A stretch of 64,000 nt of DNA from CAVRIA01 sp963721115 (GTDB taxonomy: Bacteria; Desulfobacterota; Binatia; HRBIN30; CADEER01): the NCBI GenBank assembly GCA_963721115.1, contig CAVRIA010000010.1, positions 186,001 to 250,000 on the forward strand, in the 5' to 3' direction. The notes beneath the pieces are model-generated. The model was not told the origin of the DNA, did no database searches, and worked only from the letters and a program-made list of their open reading frames with translations. Position 1 is the first letter of the stretch; the number at the start of each line of letters is the position of its first letter. This document shows, one piece after another, positions 44,348 to 53,711 of this stretch. A program made the position numbers and the translations under genes.

Positions 44348-45470
44348 GCTCGGCACCGTCCTCTTCGGCGGCCGGCTGCGGATCGCCGTCCCTGACGCGT
44401 TCGTAGAGCAGGCGAAGCGCGCGCCGCCCGGTCTGCACCGCGGTGGCAACGGGCGCTCCCGCCAGCGCCGGATAGGCCTCGCAGGGGGTGAAGCAACCGC
44501 CGCAGGCGAGCTTTTTGATGTCTCGACGCGCCGCCAGCGTCTCGCGGGAATTCCAGATCTCGGCGAGCGATCGGTCGCGCAGATTGCCGAGTCGGCGGTC
44601 GTAGACGTGACACGGGTACAGGTCGCCCTCCGGGGAGATGAAGGCGGTGCTGCGCAGCGACTGGCAGACGATGCCGGTCGGCTCGCCCCGCTGGTAGAAC
44701 TCCAGGTTGACGAGGAACGCCAGCTCCATCGCGTCGACCAGATTGTGGGGAACGCCCCGGCGCTGGATGTGGCGGCGGACCAGCCCCCCCGGCGCCGGGC
44801 GGGGCCGGTTGGCGAGATGGCCATTGCGGAAGAAGTGCTCCGAGATCTGCAACCAGTTCCAGTGCCACTCGTCGGCGCGGAAGTCGGGAACCCGTCTCCT
44901 CAGCTCCTGCTCGAGGTCGTCGATCGCGTCGCGGTTGTCGGGAGTGATCGTGGTGCCGATGTAGGCCTGAACGGAATCGAGGGCGCGCAGTCGGAGAAAG
45001 GTCTCGATGGCTCGCTCGAAGCATCCGTCGCGGCCGCGGATCCGGTCGTGCAGGGCGGGCGGTCCGTCGAGGCTGACGGTGATCAACAGGTCGATATCGG
45101 GCCGCTTGGCGCGCACGCGCTCGGCGGCATCGAGGATGCGATCGCCGAACCAGCCGTTGGTCGGGAAATGGAGAACGCCGAGCGAGGGCACCTCGGATGC
45201 CGCCTCGATCAGCTCCACGGCGTCCTTGCGCAGGAACGGCTCGCCCCCCGTGAGATCGAGCCAGTTGAGGTGCGGCATCTGGGCGAGGATTCGGCGCACC
45301 TCGGAGACCGGCAGCTCGTGCCCGGGGGCGATCTCCCACGTGTGACACATCGAGCACCGCAGGTTGCAGCGGCGCGTGATCTCCATCACCACGCGCGTCG
45401 GCGCCGACGGCCGGCGAACCCACGTCTCGGCGAGACGCATCAGAAAACCCGGACGTTGCAAGCGGCGCAT
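44340..45470 (-). CDS. SPASM-type radical SAM protein
   Basis: About 376 residues from the ATG at 45470. A GTG at 45479 overlapping the previous stop as GTGA is an alternative start. CNLRCSMCHTW lies near residue 35, DLTGGEPFLRKD near 75, VSLDGPPALHDRIRG near 135. The C-terminal region has IVCQSLRSTAFISPEGDLYPCHVYD and CGGCFTPCEAYP, the SPASM-like auxiliary cluster cysteines. SPASM enzymes commonly modify peptides or sugars. No short peptide gene is seen next to it. Operon position is between a second SPASM rSAM gene and a GT2 gene. Confidence 0.88.
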   Translation of the reverse strand: MRRLQRPGFLMRLAETWVRRPSAPTRVVMEITRRCNLRCSMCHTWEIAPGHELPVSEVRRILAQMPHLNWLDLTGGEPFLRKDAVELIEAASEVPSLGVLHFPTNGWFGDRILDAAERVRAKRPDIDLLITVSLDGPPALHDRIRGRDGCFERAIETFLRLRALDSVQAYIGTTITPDNRDAIDDLEQELRRRVPDFRADEWHWNWLQISEHFFRNGHLANRPRPAPGGLVRRHIQRRGVPHNLVDAMELAFLVNLEFYQRGEPTGIVCQSLRSTAFISPEGDLYPCHVYDRRLGNLRDRSLAEIWNSRETLAARRDIKKLACGGCFTPCEAYPALAGAPVATAVQTGRRALRLLYERVRDGDPQPAAEEDGAERD

Positions 45471-45475
45471 CTGTG

Positions 45476-46594
45476 TCACGAGCAAGCTTCCGCCCGCAAT
45501 GGGACGTCCGACTTCGCGTCGGAAAACCGAGCGCGGAGCTCGCCGAGCGCCATGCGGGCGAGCTGTAGCTTCTTGTCGAGCGGCAGCGCCGGCCGGCTCA
45601 GCTGGCTGCAGCCGGCGCACCCGGTGGTGGCTTCGATATGATCGCGGTCGCGGGTGGCTAGCGAGCGGCGCAACGACGCCAGGGCGGCCCCGTTCCAGAT
45701 CTCGCGCAGGGGTGTCTGATCCACGTTGCCGAGGGGGTTCTTGGCGTTGAAATCCACGCAACAGGGCACCGCCGTGCCGTCCCAATCGATGCCGAGCTGC
45801 AACCTCGGAAAGTGGCACTGCTGGGTGCGCGGAGAAGGCGCCGGGATGCGGACGCTCCCTTGCGGCGCGCGCAGCGAGCCCGACCAGTTCGTCGGCGGCA
45901 CCCACATCACCTGATCCACTCCCATCTCGCGATAGAGGGCGGCGTGCGCCCGCCTCTGCTCCGCGTGTCCCTCCAGGGCGATGCCCCGCACCACGACGAG
46001 CGGACAGCGCCGGCCGGCGGCGCTTCTCGCCGCCACCAGTCCGCGCAGGTTGCTCGCGACCCGCTCCCAGCGCGCGCCGACGCGCAGGCGATCGTACTCC
46101 TCGGGCGTGCCGCCCTCCATCGAGACGGTGACGCTCGCCGGCCCGGCATCCACCAGATCGCGGGCGCGATCGGCATTGAGGAGCGTGCCGTTCGTGTAGA
46201 TGGCGACCGTGAGGCCGGCCTCCGCGGCCAGGCGCACCATGTCGACGAACCGCGGGTGCAGCATCGGCTCCCCGAAGAGGCCGAACTCGAGGTGCGTGCA
46301 CCAGCCGCGAGCCTGCTCGACGATGGTCGCAAAGCGTTCAAAGCTCATCAGGCCCTTCGAACGCCGCGAGTCGGTGGGGATGTCGTTGTCGGCGTGGAAA
46401 CAGAAGTCGCAGCGGAGATTGCATTTGTTGGTGATGCCGACCAGAAGCGCCGCAGGCGCGCGTGGCGTCATGTGGGCGCCGCCGTAGGCTCCGGCGACGT
46501 AGTTGAGGCCGAACCGAACGGCGCCCGCGGCGAGGCCGAATCTGCCGGCGGTGGGCTGCGGCGGATTCATCGCGTTGTCGCCTTCCGGTCTCAT
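45476..46594 (-). CDS. SPASM-type radical SAM protein
   Basis: 372 residues from the ATG at 46594, with GGAG in range. CNLRCDFCFHA lies near residue 61. The usual GGEP is GLFGEPMLHPRF, followed by VAIYTNGTLL and VTVSMEGGTPEEYDRL. The C-terminal region has LQLGIDWDGTAVPCCVDF, LGNVDQTPLREIWNG and TGCAGCSQL, a SPASM pattern. The upstream GT-C stop (TGA) lies two bases before this ATG, and its own stop lies next to the following rSAM start, so the genes are tightly coupled. Two adjacent SPASM enzymes suggest two consecutive modifications. Confidence 0.88.
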   Translation of the reverse strand: MRPEGDNAMNPPQPTAGRFGLAAGAVRFGLNYVAGAYGGAHMTPRAPAALLVGITNKCNLRCDFCFHADNDIPTDSRRSKGLMSFERFATIVEQARGWCTHLEFGLFGEPMLHPRFVDMVRLAAEAGLTVAIYTNGTLLNADRARDLVDAGPASVTVSMEGGTPEEYDRLRVGARWERVASNLRGLVAARSAAGRRCPLVVVRGIALEGHAEQRRAHAALYREMGVDQVMWVPPTNWSGSLRAPQGSVRIPAPSPRTQQCHFPRLQLGIDWDGTAVPCCVDFNAKNPLGNVDQTPLREIWNGAALASLRRSLATRDRDHIEATTGCAGCSQLSRPALPLDKKLQLARMALGELRARFSDAKSDVPLRAEACS

Positions 46595-46596
46595 GC

Positions 46597-48294
46597 TCAA
46601 AGGGCTCCCGCATCGGGAAGTGCGGAGGCGGCCATCGCCGAGCCGGCCGGCACGACGCGGTCGATCGTGAAAAACGCTCCACCAGCGATCTTCTCGAGGC
46701 GACCGGCCCACACCGCGTCGGGCATCATCGCCGGGAGCCGTGGATCCGCGTCGAGGAGAAAGAGGGATTTCGACGGAACGGAGTCGGGCGAGATCTCGTC
46801 CCACCACACGCTCCTTCCGAAAAGCTCCTCCGCCGCGACGCGTCGGAGCGCCTCTCTCTGCCCGTTGGCGGGATTCGAGAGCTCGTCGATCTCCCAGCGG
46901 ATGTCCGGAGCGACGATGAATCGAACGTCGCTCTCGAGCAGCTTCGAAGAGCTGGCGATCCCGTACGGGATCACCGGCGAGTTGGTGTAGATGGTCGCGC
47001 CGCGAATCTCCCGCGCGTGCGCATTCAGCCACGCCAGGGCGGGCTCGAAGTAGACGGGGGTCTTCATCTCGGTGCGGGGCAGCACCAGCCCGCCCAACGC
47101 CGCCAGCGCGACGGCGCAGACGGCGCCGGCGCCGCGGCCCAGGGACCCCAGAACGGCGGCGGCGAGGTACGCTCCCAGAATCGGAATCGCCATTGCCGGC
47201 CGCGGCCCGTCGGAGGCCGCCCAGACGGCCGCGAGCCCCGCCGCGAGCAGGTACAGCGGCCACCAGGAGCGGCCCTCCTCCAGGTAGGGTTCGACCGCCC
47301 GCGTCGCCAGCAGCGCCAGGACCGGCAGCGGCTGCAGGAAATAGCGAGCCACCAATGCGAAGTTGCCCAGGCGCACGAAGGGCAGGAAGCCGAGCAGCAG
47401 GAGCGACGCCAGCGTGAAGAGGTACAGCGCTCGCTCGACGGGCGACAGGCGGCTCGGGCGCGCGAGAAGGGCGAATCCGATGGTCGGCGTGACCAGAAGC
47501 TGCAGGCCGAGCAGGTATCGGAGGCCGATCCTCTGACTTTCCCAGATCGGGTTTCCGGGCATCGGAAACTCGGTCGCCGGCGCGAACTGAACTAGCCACA
47601 GGAGGCTGTGGTGATAGACCGCGCCGGAGATCGCGTACGAGACGGGAAAGATCATCGCCGCCAGCGCCACACGGCGATTGCGCTCGACGAGAGCCATGTA
47701 CAGCCACAGCACGATCGAGAACGGCGCCAGCTCGTAGCGCAGCCACGGAAGGCAGCCGAGAACGAGGCCCGCCAGCCAATCCCTGCGCTTCGCAATGGCC
47801 AGGTACAGGAAGAGGGTCGTGGCGACCACGCCATCGACGTTGGAAACGCCCGCGGCGGCGCCGAACAGGAAGAGCGGAGAGGCGAGGACGATCAGCGCCG
47901 GAAGGTTGCGGAGCCGGATGTCGAGCGACCGCGCAACCGCAGCCAGCATGGGCGCCACCAGCGCCGCAGCGGCGACGTGAACGGCGAGCATGACCTCGAC
48001 CCCGCCCAGGGACGGAACCGCCAACAGCAGGGAGGTCACCGGTTTGGCCTTTTGGAAGAACAGCACCGGGAGCGGGTCGAGCGCCAGCCAGCGGGCGAAC
48101 ACGTAGGTCAGAAGCCCTTCATCGTAAACGACGAAATGACCGAGCACCAGAACCAGGCCGGTCGCGGCAAACAGGGCCGTTAGAAGGACGAGGGCGCGAG
48201 GGCTCTCAAACACGAAGGCAAACGCTCCGTCCCAGAGAGGAGAATCCGTCAGAGGCCGGGACATCGCGCCGGCAGTCAGAGGCTTGGCTTTCAT
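46597..48294 (-). CDS. GT-C-like multi-pass membrane protein
   Basis: 565 residues from the ATG at 48294. A longer in-frame start at 48456 adds a proline-rich stretch without support. About eleven membrane helices, starting VLLTALFAATGLVLVLGHFVVY. The early loop is VVYDEGLLTYVFARW, with the acidic pair expected of GT-C transferases. The C-terminal ~130 residues are extracytoplasmic (YFEPALAWLNAHAREIRG, ATIYTNSPVIPYG). Unlike the GT-C genes at 18, 22 and 35 kb it has no module X. It heads an operon with two SPASM rSAM genes and a GT2 gene. Confidence 0.8.
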   Translation of the reverse strand: MKAKPLTAGAMSRPLTDSPLWDGAFAFVFESPRALVLLTALFAATGLVLVLGHFVVYDEGLLTYVFARWLALDPLPVLFFQKAKPVTSLLLAVPSLGGVEVMLAVHVAAAALVAPMLAAVARSLDIRLRNLPALIVLASPLFLFGAAAGVSNVDGVVATTLFLYLAIAKRRDWLAGLVLGCLPWLRYELAPFSIVLWLYMALVERNRRVALAAMIFPVSYAISGAVYHHSLLWLVQFAPATEFPMPGNPIWESQRIGLRYLLGLQLLVTPTIGFALLARPSRLSPVERALYLFTLASLLLLGFLPFVRLGNFALVARYFLQPLPVLALLATRAVEPYLEEGRSWWPLYLLAAGLAAVWAASDGPRPAMAIPILGAYLAAAVLGSLGRGAGAVCAVALAALGGLVLPRTEMKTPVYFEPALAWLNAHAREIRGATIYTNSPVIPYGIASSSKLLESDVRFIVAPDIRWEIDELSNPANGQREALRRVAAEELFGRSVWWDEISPDSVPSKSLFLLDADPRLPAMMPDAVWAGRLEKIAGGAFFTIDRVVPAGSAMAASALPDAGAL

Positions 48295-48545
48295 GCGTTC
48301 ACCCCGCCGCTGCGGGACGGGAATCGCCAATCGTTGGCAACGACCAACGCTACCCGAGGCGACAAAATCCGGCAAGGGAATTCCGGCGGGCGGGCCGCCC
48401 CTCGCCCGGGCCGGCGGCTCGGCGGCGGGCGGCTGTCGAAAAGGCTCGTGAGACACGGGCGAACTGTGCTAACGAAGGCGAAACAGCTCGACCATTTGCG
48501 CCCGCCCGGCGAGCGCGCAGGCTCACCCCAGACCGGATCGCTGGA

Positions 48546-49778
48546 ATGAGAAAGGGACTCGAAGACGTCATCCGCGAATCGGTCCGGGGAGGACGAGTGG
48601 GCTGGCTGCTCAGGCAGGCGGCGAAGTTCCCGGTCGTCTGGTTCACCTCGCGGCTGAATCTCCCCCCCGTCGCGGGACCGGTGCTGTGCGGGCTCTGCCT
48701 GACCTACCGTTGCAACGAGCGCTGCCTGATGTGCGACTTGCCCTTCCGCCCCGACCGCGAGCGCCGCCCGGAGCTCAGCCTGGCCGAATGGAAGGAAGTG
48801 ATCGACGACGTGGCCGCCGGCGGGGGCGGGAGCTTCAACCTCACCGGCGGCGAGCCGCTCTTGCGACGCGACCTGCCGGACCTCCTGGCCCACATCCGCA
48901 CGAAGAAGCTGCCGGCCTCGGTGAACTCCAACGGGCTCCTCCTCAACAACGACGCGCTCCGCGAACGCTTCCTCGATCACGCCCCGACGGCGTTGAACAT
49001 CAGCATCGACGGGGCCGACGCGAAGACCTACGACGCCCTGCGCGGGTGCGAGGGAGGCTGGAAGGTTCTGCTCCAGGCCGTCGAGAAGCTCGCCCGCGAC
49101 CGTGTGCGGCGGGGCATTCCCCTCTCGCTGAACGCGGTGTGCGTCTTGAGCCCGGCGACGCTACCCCAGATACGGACCATCGTCGGCCTGTGCGAGTCGC
49201 TCGGATTCGACAGCCTCGGCTTCATGCCCATTCAGGAGATCGATTCCGTCAACGCCTTCTACCCCGACGCGCTGCGCGGCTTGTGGACCGACGAGGCGAA
49301 GAGGGGCGAAGTCGAATCCGTCGTGGAGACGGTCGAATGGCTTCTGGCGCGGGCCCGGGCGGGGGAAGGGATTCGTCTGGAGAACTCGCGCGCCTACCTG
49401 GAGGCGGTTCCGCTGGCCTTTCTCGGCCGCGAGTCCCCGTCGACCTGCGTCACCGGGCATCTGAACACGATGATCGACCCGTACGGCGACGTGTTCCCCT
49501 GCTGGCCCTATCTCGAGTGGAAGCGCCTTCCCGTCGGCAACGTCCGCCAAGCCCCCTGGCGGGAGATCTGGCGATCGGAGGCCTATCGCCGCAGTCGGGA
49601 AGAGACGCAGCGGTGCCGGGCGTGCTTCTGGGACTGTCACCTCGAGGAGAACGTGCTCTTTCACCGACCTGAGGTGAACGGCCTGCGCGTGGCGCGGGAG
49701 GAGCTCCGGCAGGCCCCGGCCGCCGCCGCAGCCACCCCGCTGCGCTCGCTGGCCCGCACGTCTCGGCGGACGCCGTAA
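48546..49778 (+). CDS. SPASM-type radical SAM protein
   Basis: 410 residues. CNERCLMCDLPF lies near residue 55, NLTGGEPLLRRDL near 98, ASVNSNGLLL and LNISIDGADAKTYDAL follow. The C-terminal half has TCVTGHLNTMIDPYGDVFPCWPY, GNVRQAPWREIW and CRACFWDCHLEE, the SPASM cysteine pattern. An arginine/alanine-rich tail ends it. It is divergent from the 46.6 kb operon (251-base gap with no feature I can name) and convergent with the toroid gene. The closest relatives by motif are general SPASM peptide- or sugar-modifying enzymes; no specific role is assigned. Confidence 0.88.
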   Translation: MRKGLEDVIRESVRGGRVGWLLRQAAKFPVVWFTSRLNLPPVAGPVLCGLCLTYRCNERCLMCDLPFRPDRERRPELSLAEWKEVIDDVAAGGGGSFNLTGGEPLLRRDLPDLLAHIRTKKLPASVNSNGLLLNNDALRERFLDHAPTALNISIDGADAKTYDALRGCEGGWKVLLQAVEKLARDRVRRGIPLSLNAVCVLSPATLPQIRTIVGLCESLGFDSLGFMPIQEIDSVNAFYPDALRGLWTDEAKRGEVESVVETVEWLLARARAGEGIRLENSRAYLEAVPLAFLGRESPSTCVTGHLNTMIDPYGDVFPCWPYLEWKRLPVGNVRQAPWREIWRSEAYRRSREETQRCRACFWDCHLEENVLFHRPEVNGLRVAREELRQAPAAAAATPLRSLARTSRRTP

Positions 49779-49845
49779 GCAGGCGACGGCGCGTCGCACA
49801 CGCCGACCAGCGCCTCGCTGCGCCGATGCGCGGGCTCGGCGACGG

Positions 49846-50871
49846 TTACAGGAGATCGTCCAGGCGAGGCCGGCCGGCGAACCACTCGGTCGCCTGCAGG
49901 ACGAACATCGTCGACCAGCTGCAGATGTCGTTGCCCCCGGGCGAGTAGCGGATGCCCCCCTCCGGGCTCTGACACCGGGCGAGGAAGGCGAGCGAGCGCC
50001 TGATTGGCTCGTCGTACGCTTCGCGATCGCGCAGAAGCCAGAGCCGAACCGCTTGAGCCGTGGCATCCGAACGCGCCTCGCCGAAGCCGTCCATGCCGTT
50101 GGCGAAGGCGCGGATCGCGCCGTCCGGCTGCTGCAGGGCCGCCAGCCACTCCAGTGCGCCGTCGATCGGCTCGAAGAGGCTGCACAGGCCGTAGTGCTCG
50201 ATCAGCAGGTGTCCCTCCTGCTCGTAGCAGAAGGGATGGACGTAGACGGGGCTGGGCTGGTGCCCGGAGCGCTCGATGAGTGTCGCCACCAGGTCGTCTT
50301 GCAGCCCGTCACCAAACGTCTGCGCATAGAGGTGCAGGCTGTGAACGCACTTCAAGAGGTGTGCTCCGAACTGGGTCGACCATCGCCCGTCCGCCTGGGC
50401 GCTGCGCGGCAGCACGGCTGCGCGCGCGGCGATCTGACCGCACACGAAGCGCCGCAGGCGGTGGATCGGCTCGTCGCCATCGGCGCGCCCCCCCGCGCGC
50501 CGATGGCGGAGCAACCCCGCCAGTACCACGGCGGAGTCGAAGAGATAGGTGATGCCATCGCGCCCGATGCCGCCGTCCGAGCGGATCGCGTTGCACAGCC
50601 CGGCCGCGACCCGGTCGGCCGCGGCGCCGGCATCGCCCTCGGAACGAGATGCCGCGCACAACGTGCTCAGAAGCAGACCGGCGGCCTCCGGGTACGGGTA
50701 TCCCGGACGCTTCGGGTTCGCCCAGGAGAAGACCGCACCGTCGCGATCGACGACCGCATCGCTCAGCAGCCAATGCCGCATCGCCCCGACGTCGGGTATC
50801 GCCGTCGATGACGCCCGCCCCGACCCGCGTGCGACATTCGGCGCGCTGTTCCCGAGCCCACCGCTGCTCAT
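49846..50871 (-). CDS. Alpha-toroid protein of the prenyltransferase/terpene-cyclase fold type
   Basis: 341 residues. Repeats such as YPYPEAAGLLLSTL, SDGGIGRDGITYLFDSAVVLAGL, LAALQQPDGAIRAFANG and CQSPEGGIRYSPGGND followed by WSTMFVLQA resemble the QxxxGGxxY/W units of alpha/alpha-toroid proteins (squalene cyclase, protein prenyltransferase beta, six-hairpin glycosidases). No DxDD cyclase motif is seen, so a cyclase role is not supported. A sugar- or lipid-related enzyme is possible. It has no signal peptide. It lies 96 bases downstream of the module X-DUF483-like gene on the same strand. Confidence 0.6.
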   Translation of the reverse strand: MSSGGLGNSAPNVARGSGRASSTAIPDVGAMRHWLLSDAVVDRDGAVFSWANPKRPGYPYPEAAGLLLSTLCAASRSEGDAGAAADRVAAGLCNAIRSDGGIGRDGITYLFDSAVVLAGLLRHRRAGGRADGDEPIHRLRRFVCGQIAARAAVLPRSAQADGRWSTQFGAHLLKCVHSLHLYAQTFGDGLQDDLVATLIERSGHQPSPVYVHPFCYEQEGHLLIEHYGLCSLFEPIDGALEWLAALQQPDGAIRAFANGMDGFGEARSDATAQAVRLWLLRDREAYDEPIRRSLAFLARCQSPEGGIRYSPGGNDICSWSTMFVLQATEWFAGRPRLDDLL

Positions 50872-50967
50872 CGCACCCCCGGGTATGGGCTCGGCTTCGC
50901 GCCGCCATTCGGGAGCATTGTCAACCTCTACCTTCGCCGAACTTTGAGAGTCAAGAAAATTGAGCGG

Positions 50968-52162
50968 CTATGCAAAAAGTCGGATCTGAACCTCGTCCGG
51001 CGGCGCTCCGAGGCGGCAGAACTCCTCGGCGCCGCGCAGAACGACGACATCGGCGCCGCGCAGGTCCACCGCATCGGCGCCGTCGAGGGCGGCGCGCCAT
51101 TCCTCGAGGCGGGCGTCGCTTCCCGACGCCTCGACGGCCGCGAACCGATACGCGCCTTCCGGCGGGGCCGTGGAGCCGATCAACCGCAGGACGCCGCCGC
51201 GACGGGACAGCGCAACCAGGCCCCCCAGACCTCTCTGCAGCTCGCCCGCCGCCGCCGGGTCCACCGAGGCCAGCTCCCGAAACAGCGCCCGCGCATACCG
51301 CAGGGAGGCCGCGCAGTCGTAGCGACACAGGCAGTGCGAGACCAGCGCCCGCTCCTCCCGGATGTTGTTGAGTAGTAGCGGGGCGCGCTCCGGGGTCCGC
51401 CGCAGCGCCTGGAACCGAATCTCGGCGTTGGGGAGATCGCGAACGGGAAGGAAGGCCGCGATGCAACAGGACGGATAGCCCAGCGCCGCGCCGAGGGCGC
51501 GTACCCGGTCCGCCGTCACCCGCTCGCCGCGACTGCACGCTTCGATCATCGAGCGCTCGATCTCGGCCGTCTCCGCCGCAGCCTTCTCGGTGGGCGCCGC
51601 GTGGACGAGCGTCGTGTTTTCCTCGAGCCCGATCGCGCAGAAGCCGGCGACGAATCGGTCCGCCTCCGTGATGCACAGATGCAGCCCGTCGGCGCGCGCG
51701 TACTCGGCCAGCCGTTGCGCATCTTCCGAGCTGACCAGGACGCGGCAGGCCGGCTTGAGGCCGGAGCGGACCGCCAGCCACTCGAGACCCCAGTACGGGT
51801 TCCCGGCGCGCGCCGGTCGCGGTCCGAACAGAGCCGGCGTGCTCGCCGTCGGACAGCTCGCCTTCCCACACCTCGATCCGCGCACGTACGGCATCGATGA
51901 CCGCGTACCCCAGGCGGTCGGGCGGGTCGCCGCGGTGACCGATCTTGAAGCGCCCGGTCTTCCGGTAGAAGGGCGTGTCGTCGCCGGCCGACCTCAGCCA
52001 CAGCACGAAGGTCGCGCCTCCCTTCTCCAGCGACACCTCGACGGCCTCACCGAAGGAAACGTCGCGAACCGAGTACCCGCACGCGTCGGACGGGTCGGCG
52101 AGGACTTCGATCAGGAGCGCCTCCAGTCCTCGGCGCGCCGTCGATACGGTGCTGGGGGCCAT
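50968..52162 (-). CDS. Module X - DUF483-like protein (frame change near 51850)
   Basis: About 398 codons from the ATG at 52162. Residues ~10-105 are module X (LLIEVLADPSDACGYSVRDV, ATFVLWLRSAGDD, FYRKTGRFKIGHRG, VRARIEVWEGEL). The DUF483-like part follows in the next frame: GLEWLAVRSGLKPACRVLV, AALGYPSCCIAAFLP and VSHCLCRYDCAASL. The second box reads HCLCRYDC, keeping two of its cysteines where the paralogues have FYPCxYxC. One extra base between 51830 and 51870 separates the parts. It starts 41 bases after the module X-rSAM gene on the same strand, pairing both module X fusions in one operon. Confidence 0.72.
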
Positions 52163-52203
52163 GCCGGATTCTTCTTCTGCTGCTGCTGTCGAAAAGCGGG
52201 CCG

Positions 52204-53427
52204 TCACGCGGCGAGCAGCGCTTCCAGGTCGTCCAGCGGATCGACCCGGACACCGCGCGACTGAAAAGCGCCGGTGAGGCGGCGGATGGTCCGCTCCGCG
52301 TACTCGTCGGTGGCATACGCTCCGAGACCGTGCTGGTCGTAGAGGTGCTTCACCCGCTCGCCGAAGTACATCCGGTCCAGCCGCACGGCGCGGACGAAAG
52401 GGGCGATGCTGGCGACGAACCGCTCGACGTCCATCGGCAGGACCGGCTGCACGACGGCAAACGTTCTCACGCCGGCGGCGTGCAGGGCGCGCAGCGCCTC
52501 CACGCGCTCTTCGATCGGGTCGGCCCCGGGCTCGAAGATGCGTCGATATTCGTCCGCGTCGGTGGGAATGCTGAAGCCCACCAGAGCCCTCGGGAAGCGC
52601 TTCAGCAGCTCGAGGTCGTCGAGGACGCGGGGCGCGCGGGTGAGCACGACCGGCGCGAGATCTGTGTCGAGCAGCACCTCGAGGCACTGGCGGGTGATCC
52701 GGTAGCGTCGCTCCGCCGGCTGGTACGGATCGGTGAGAATGGGGCTCATCCGCACCACCCCGCGCCCGGCGGACGGCGTCTCGCGCCGCAGCACGTCGGC
52801 GGCGTTCACCTTGACGTCCAGGTAGCGCCCCCAGGGCACCTGCGGCAGCCCTTCCAGACGGCGCGAGAAATCGGCGCGGGCGCTGACGTAACAGAAGGGG
52901 CAGCCGATCATGCAGCCGACGTAGGGGTTGATGTAGTACTGATTACCGCCCTCGCGCATGAGCAGGCGGTCGACCAGGATCTCGCGCACCGCCGTCTTCG
53001 CGGGATTCCTAGAACCGCCGGCGCCGGGAAGCGCCGCCTCGCGATCGCGCACCGCGGCGATCACGTCGTCCACGAAGCGGCGGTCCGCGTCGGTGAGCGA
53101 ATCGCGTTGGAATTGCCGGCGGGCACAGACGTTGAAACGAGCCGTGCGCGCGTAGCAGTCCAGGCGATCGTTCCGCTCCTCGAGCTCCAGTAGAAGGCAG
53201 TCCTGCTCCCCCTCGAAGACCAGACTCATTCCCTGCTCCGCATCCCAGGCGATCAGCGTCCAGCCGGAGGATGAGAAGCGGCCGTCCAGAAAGGGAGCCA
53301 GGAGCTCCCGCGCCACCTGGTCCAGGCCGCGCCTTACCGGCTCGAGTGCCACGCTTTCGACTCGCCGCGGCGCCGGGCGGGGCGCCAGCTCGTTCGAGAC
53401 GCGCCCGCGGATGGAGCGGACATCCAA
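52204..53427 (-). CDS. Module X - SplB/Rv2578c-type radical SAM protein
   Basis: 407 residues. Residues ~35-130 are module X (LLAPFLDGRFSSSGWTLIA, DCLLLELEERNDRLD, CYARTARFNVCARRQF, VIAAVRDREAAL). The rSAM part has YYINPYVGCMIGCPFCYVSA near 165-182. The NPYxGCxxxCxYCY style is that of the spore photoproduct lyase-related (SplB, PA0069, Rv2578c) group. VVLTRAPRVLDDLELLK and GFSIPTDADEYRRIFEPGA follow that group's order. There is no CX2CX5C tail, so this is a different rSAM subfamily that has acquired the same module X. It is first in its operon and divergent from UbiA. Confidence 0.87.
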   Translation of the reverse strand: MDVRSIRGRVSNELAPRPAPRRVESVALEPVRRGLDQVARELLAPFLDGRFSSSGWTLIAWDAEQGMSLVFEGEQDCLLLELEERNDRLDCYARTARFNVCARRQFQRDSLTDADRRFVDDVIAAVRDREAALPGAGGSRNPAKTAVREILVDRLLMREGGNQYYINPYVGCMIGCPFCYVSARADFSRRLEGLPQVPWGRYLDVKVNAADVLRRETPSAGRGVVRMSPILTDPYQPAERRYRITRQCLEVLLDTDLAPVVLTRAPRVLDDLELLKRFPRALVGFSIPTDADEYRRIFEPGADPIEERVEALRALHAAGVRTFAVVQPVLPMDVERFVASIAPFVRAVRLDRMYFGERVKHLYDQHGLGAYATDEYAERTIRRLTGAFQSRGVRVDPLDDLEALLAA

Positions 53428-53711
53428 CCAGGAGCAGGAGGGATCACCGTTCGTTGCTTACCTCATCCAATTCCCCGTCGCCAGCCCGAAGCATCCGGCC
53501 CCAATCCGGCCCCTGCATCGCATACCTCGCGCCACGCCTTGACAGAGGCGCGCGGAGATTGGACATAGACGCATGTTCGCCGTCCCCGCCCTCGTGGCTT
53601 CCGGTAGGGTCGACCGGCAGCGACCACTTGCCACCGACCTGGCTCGTACCTGACAGTGCGCGCACGGCGATCCAGCTTCCGGGCCCGGGTCCGACCCGCA
53701 ATGGCGACACA

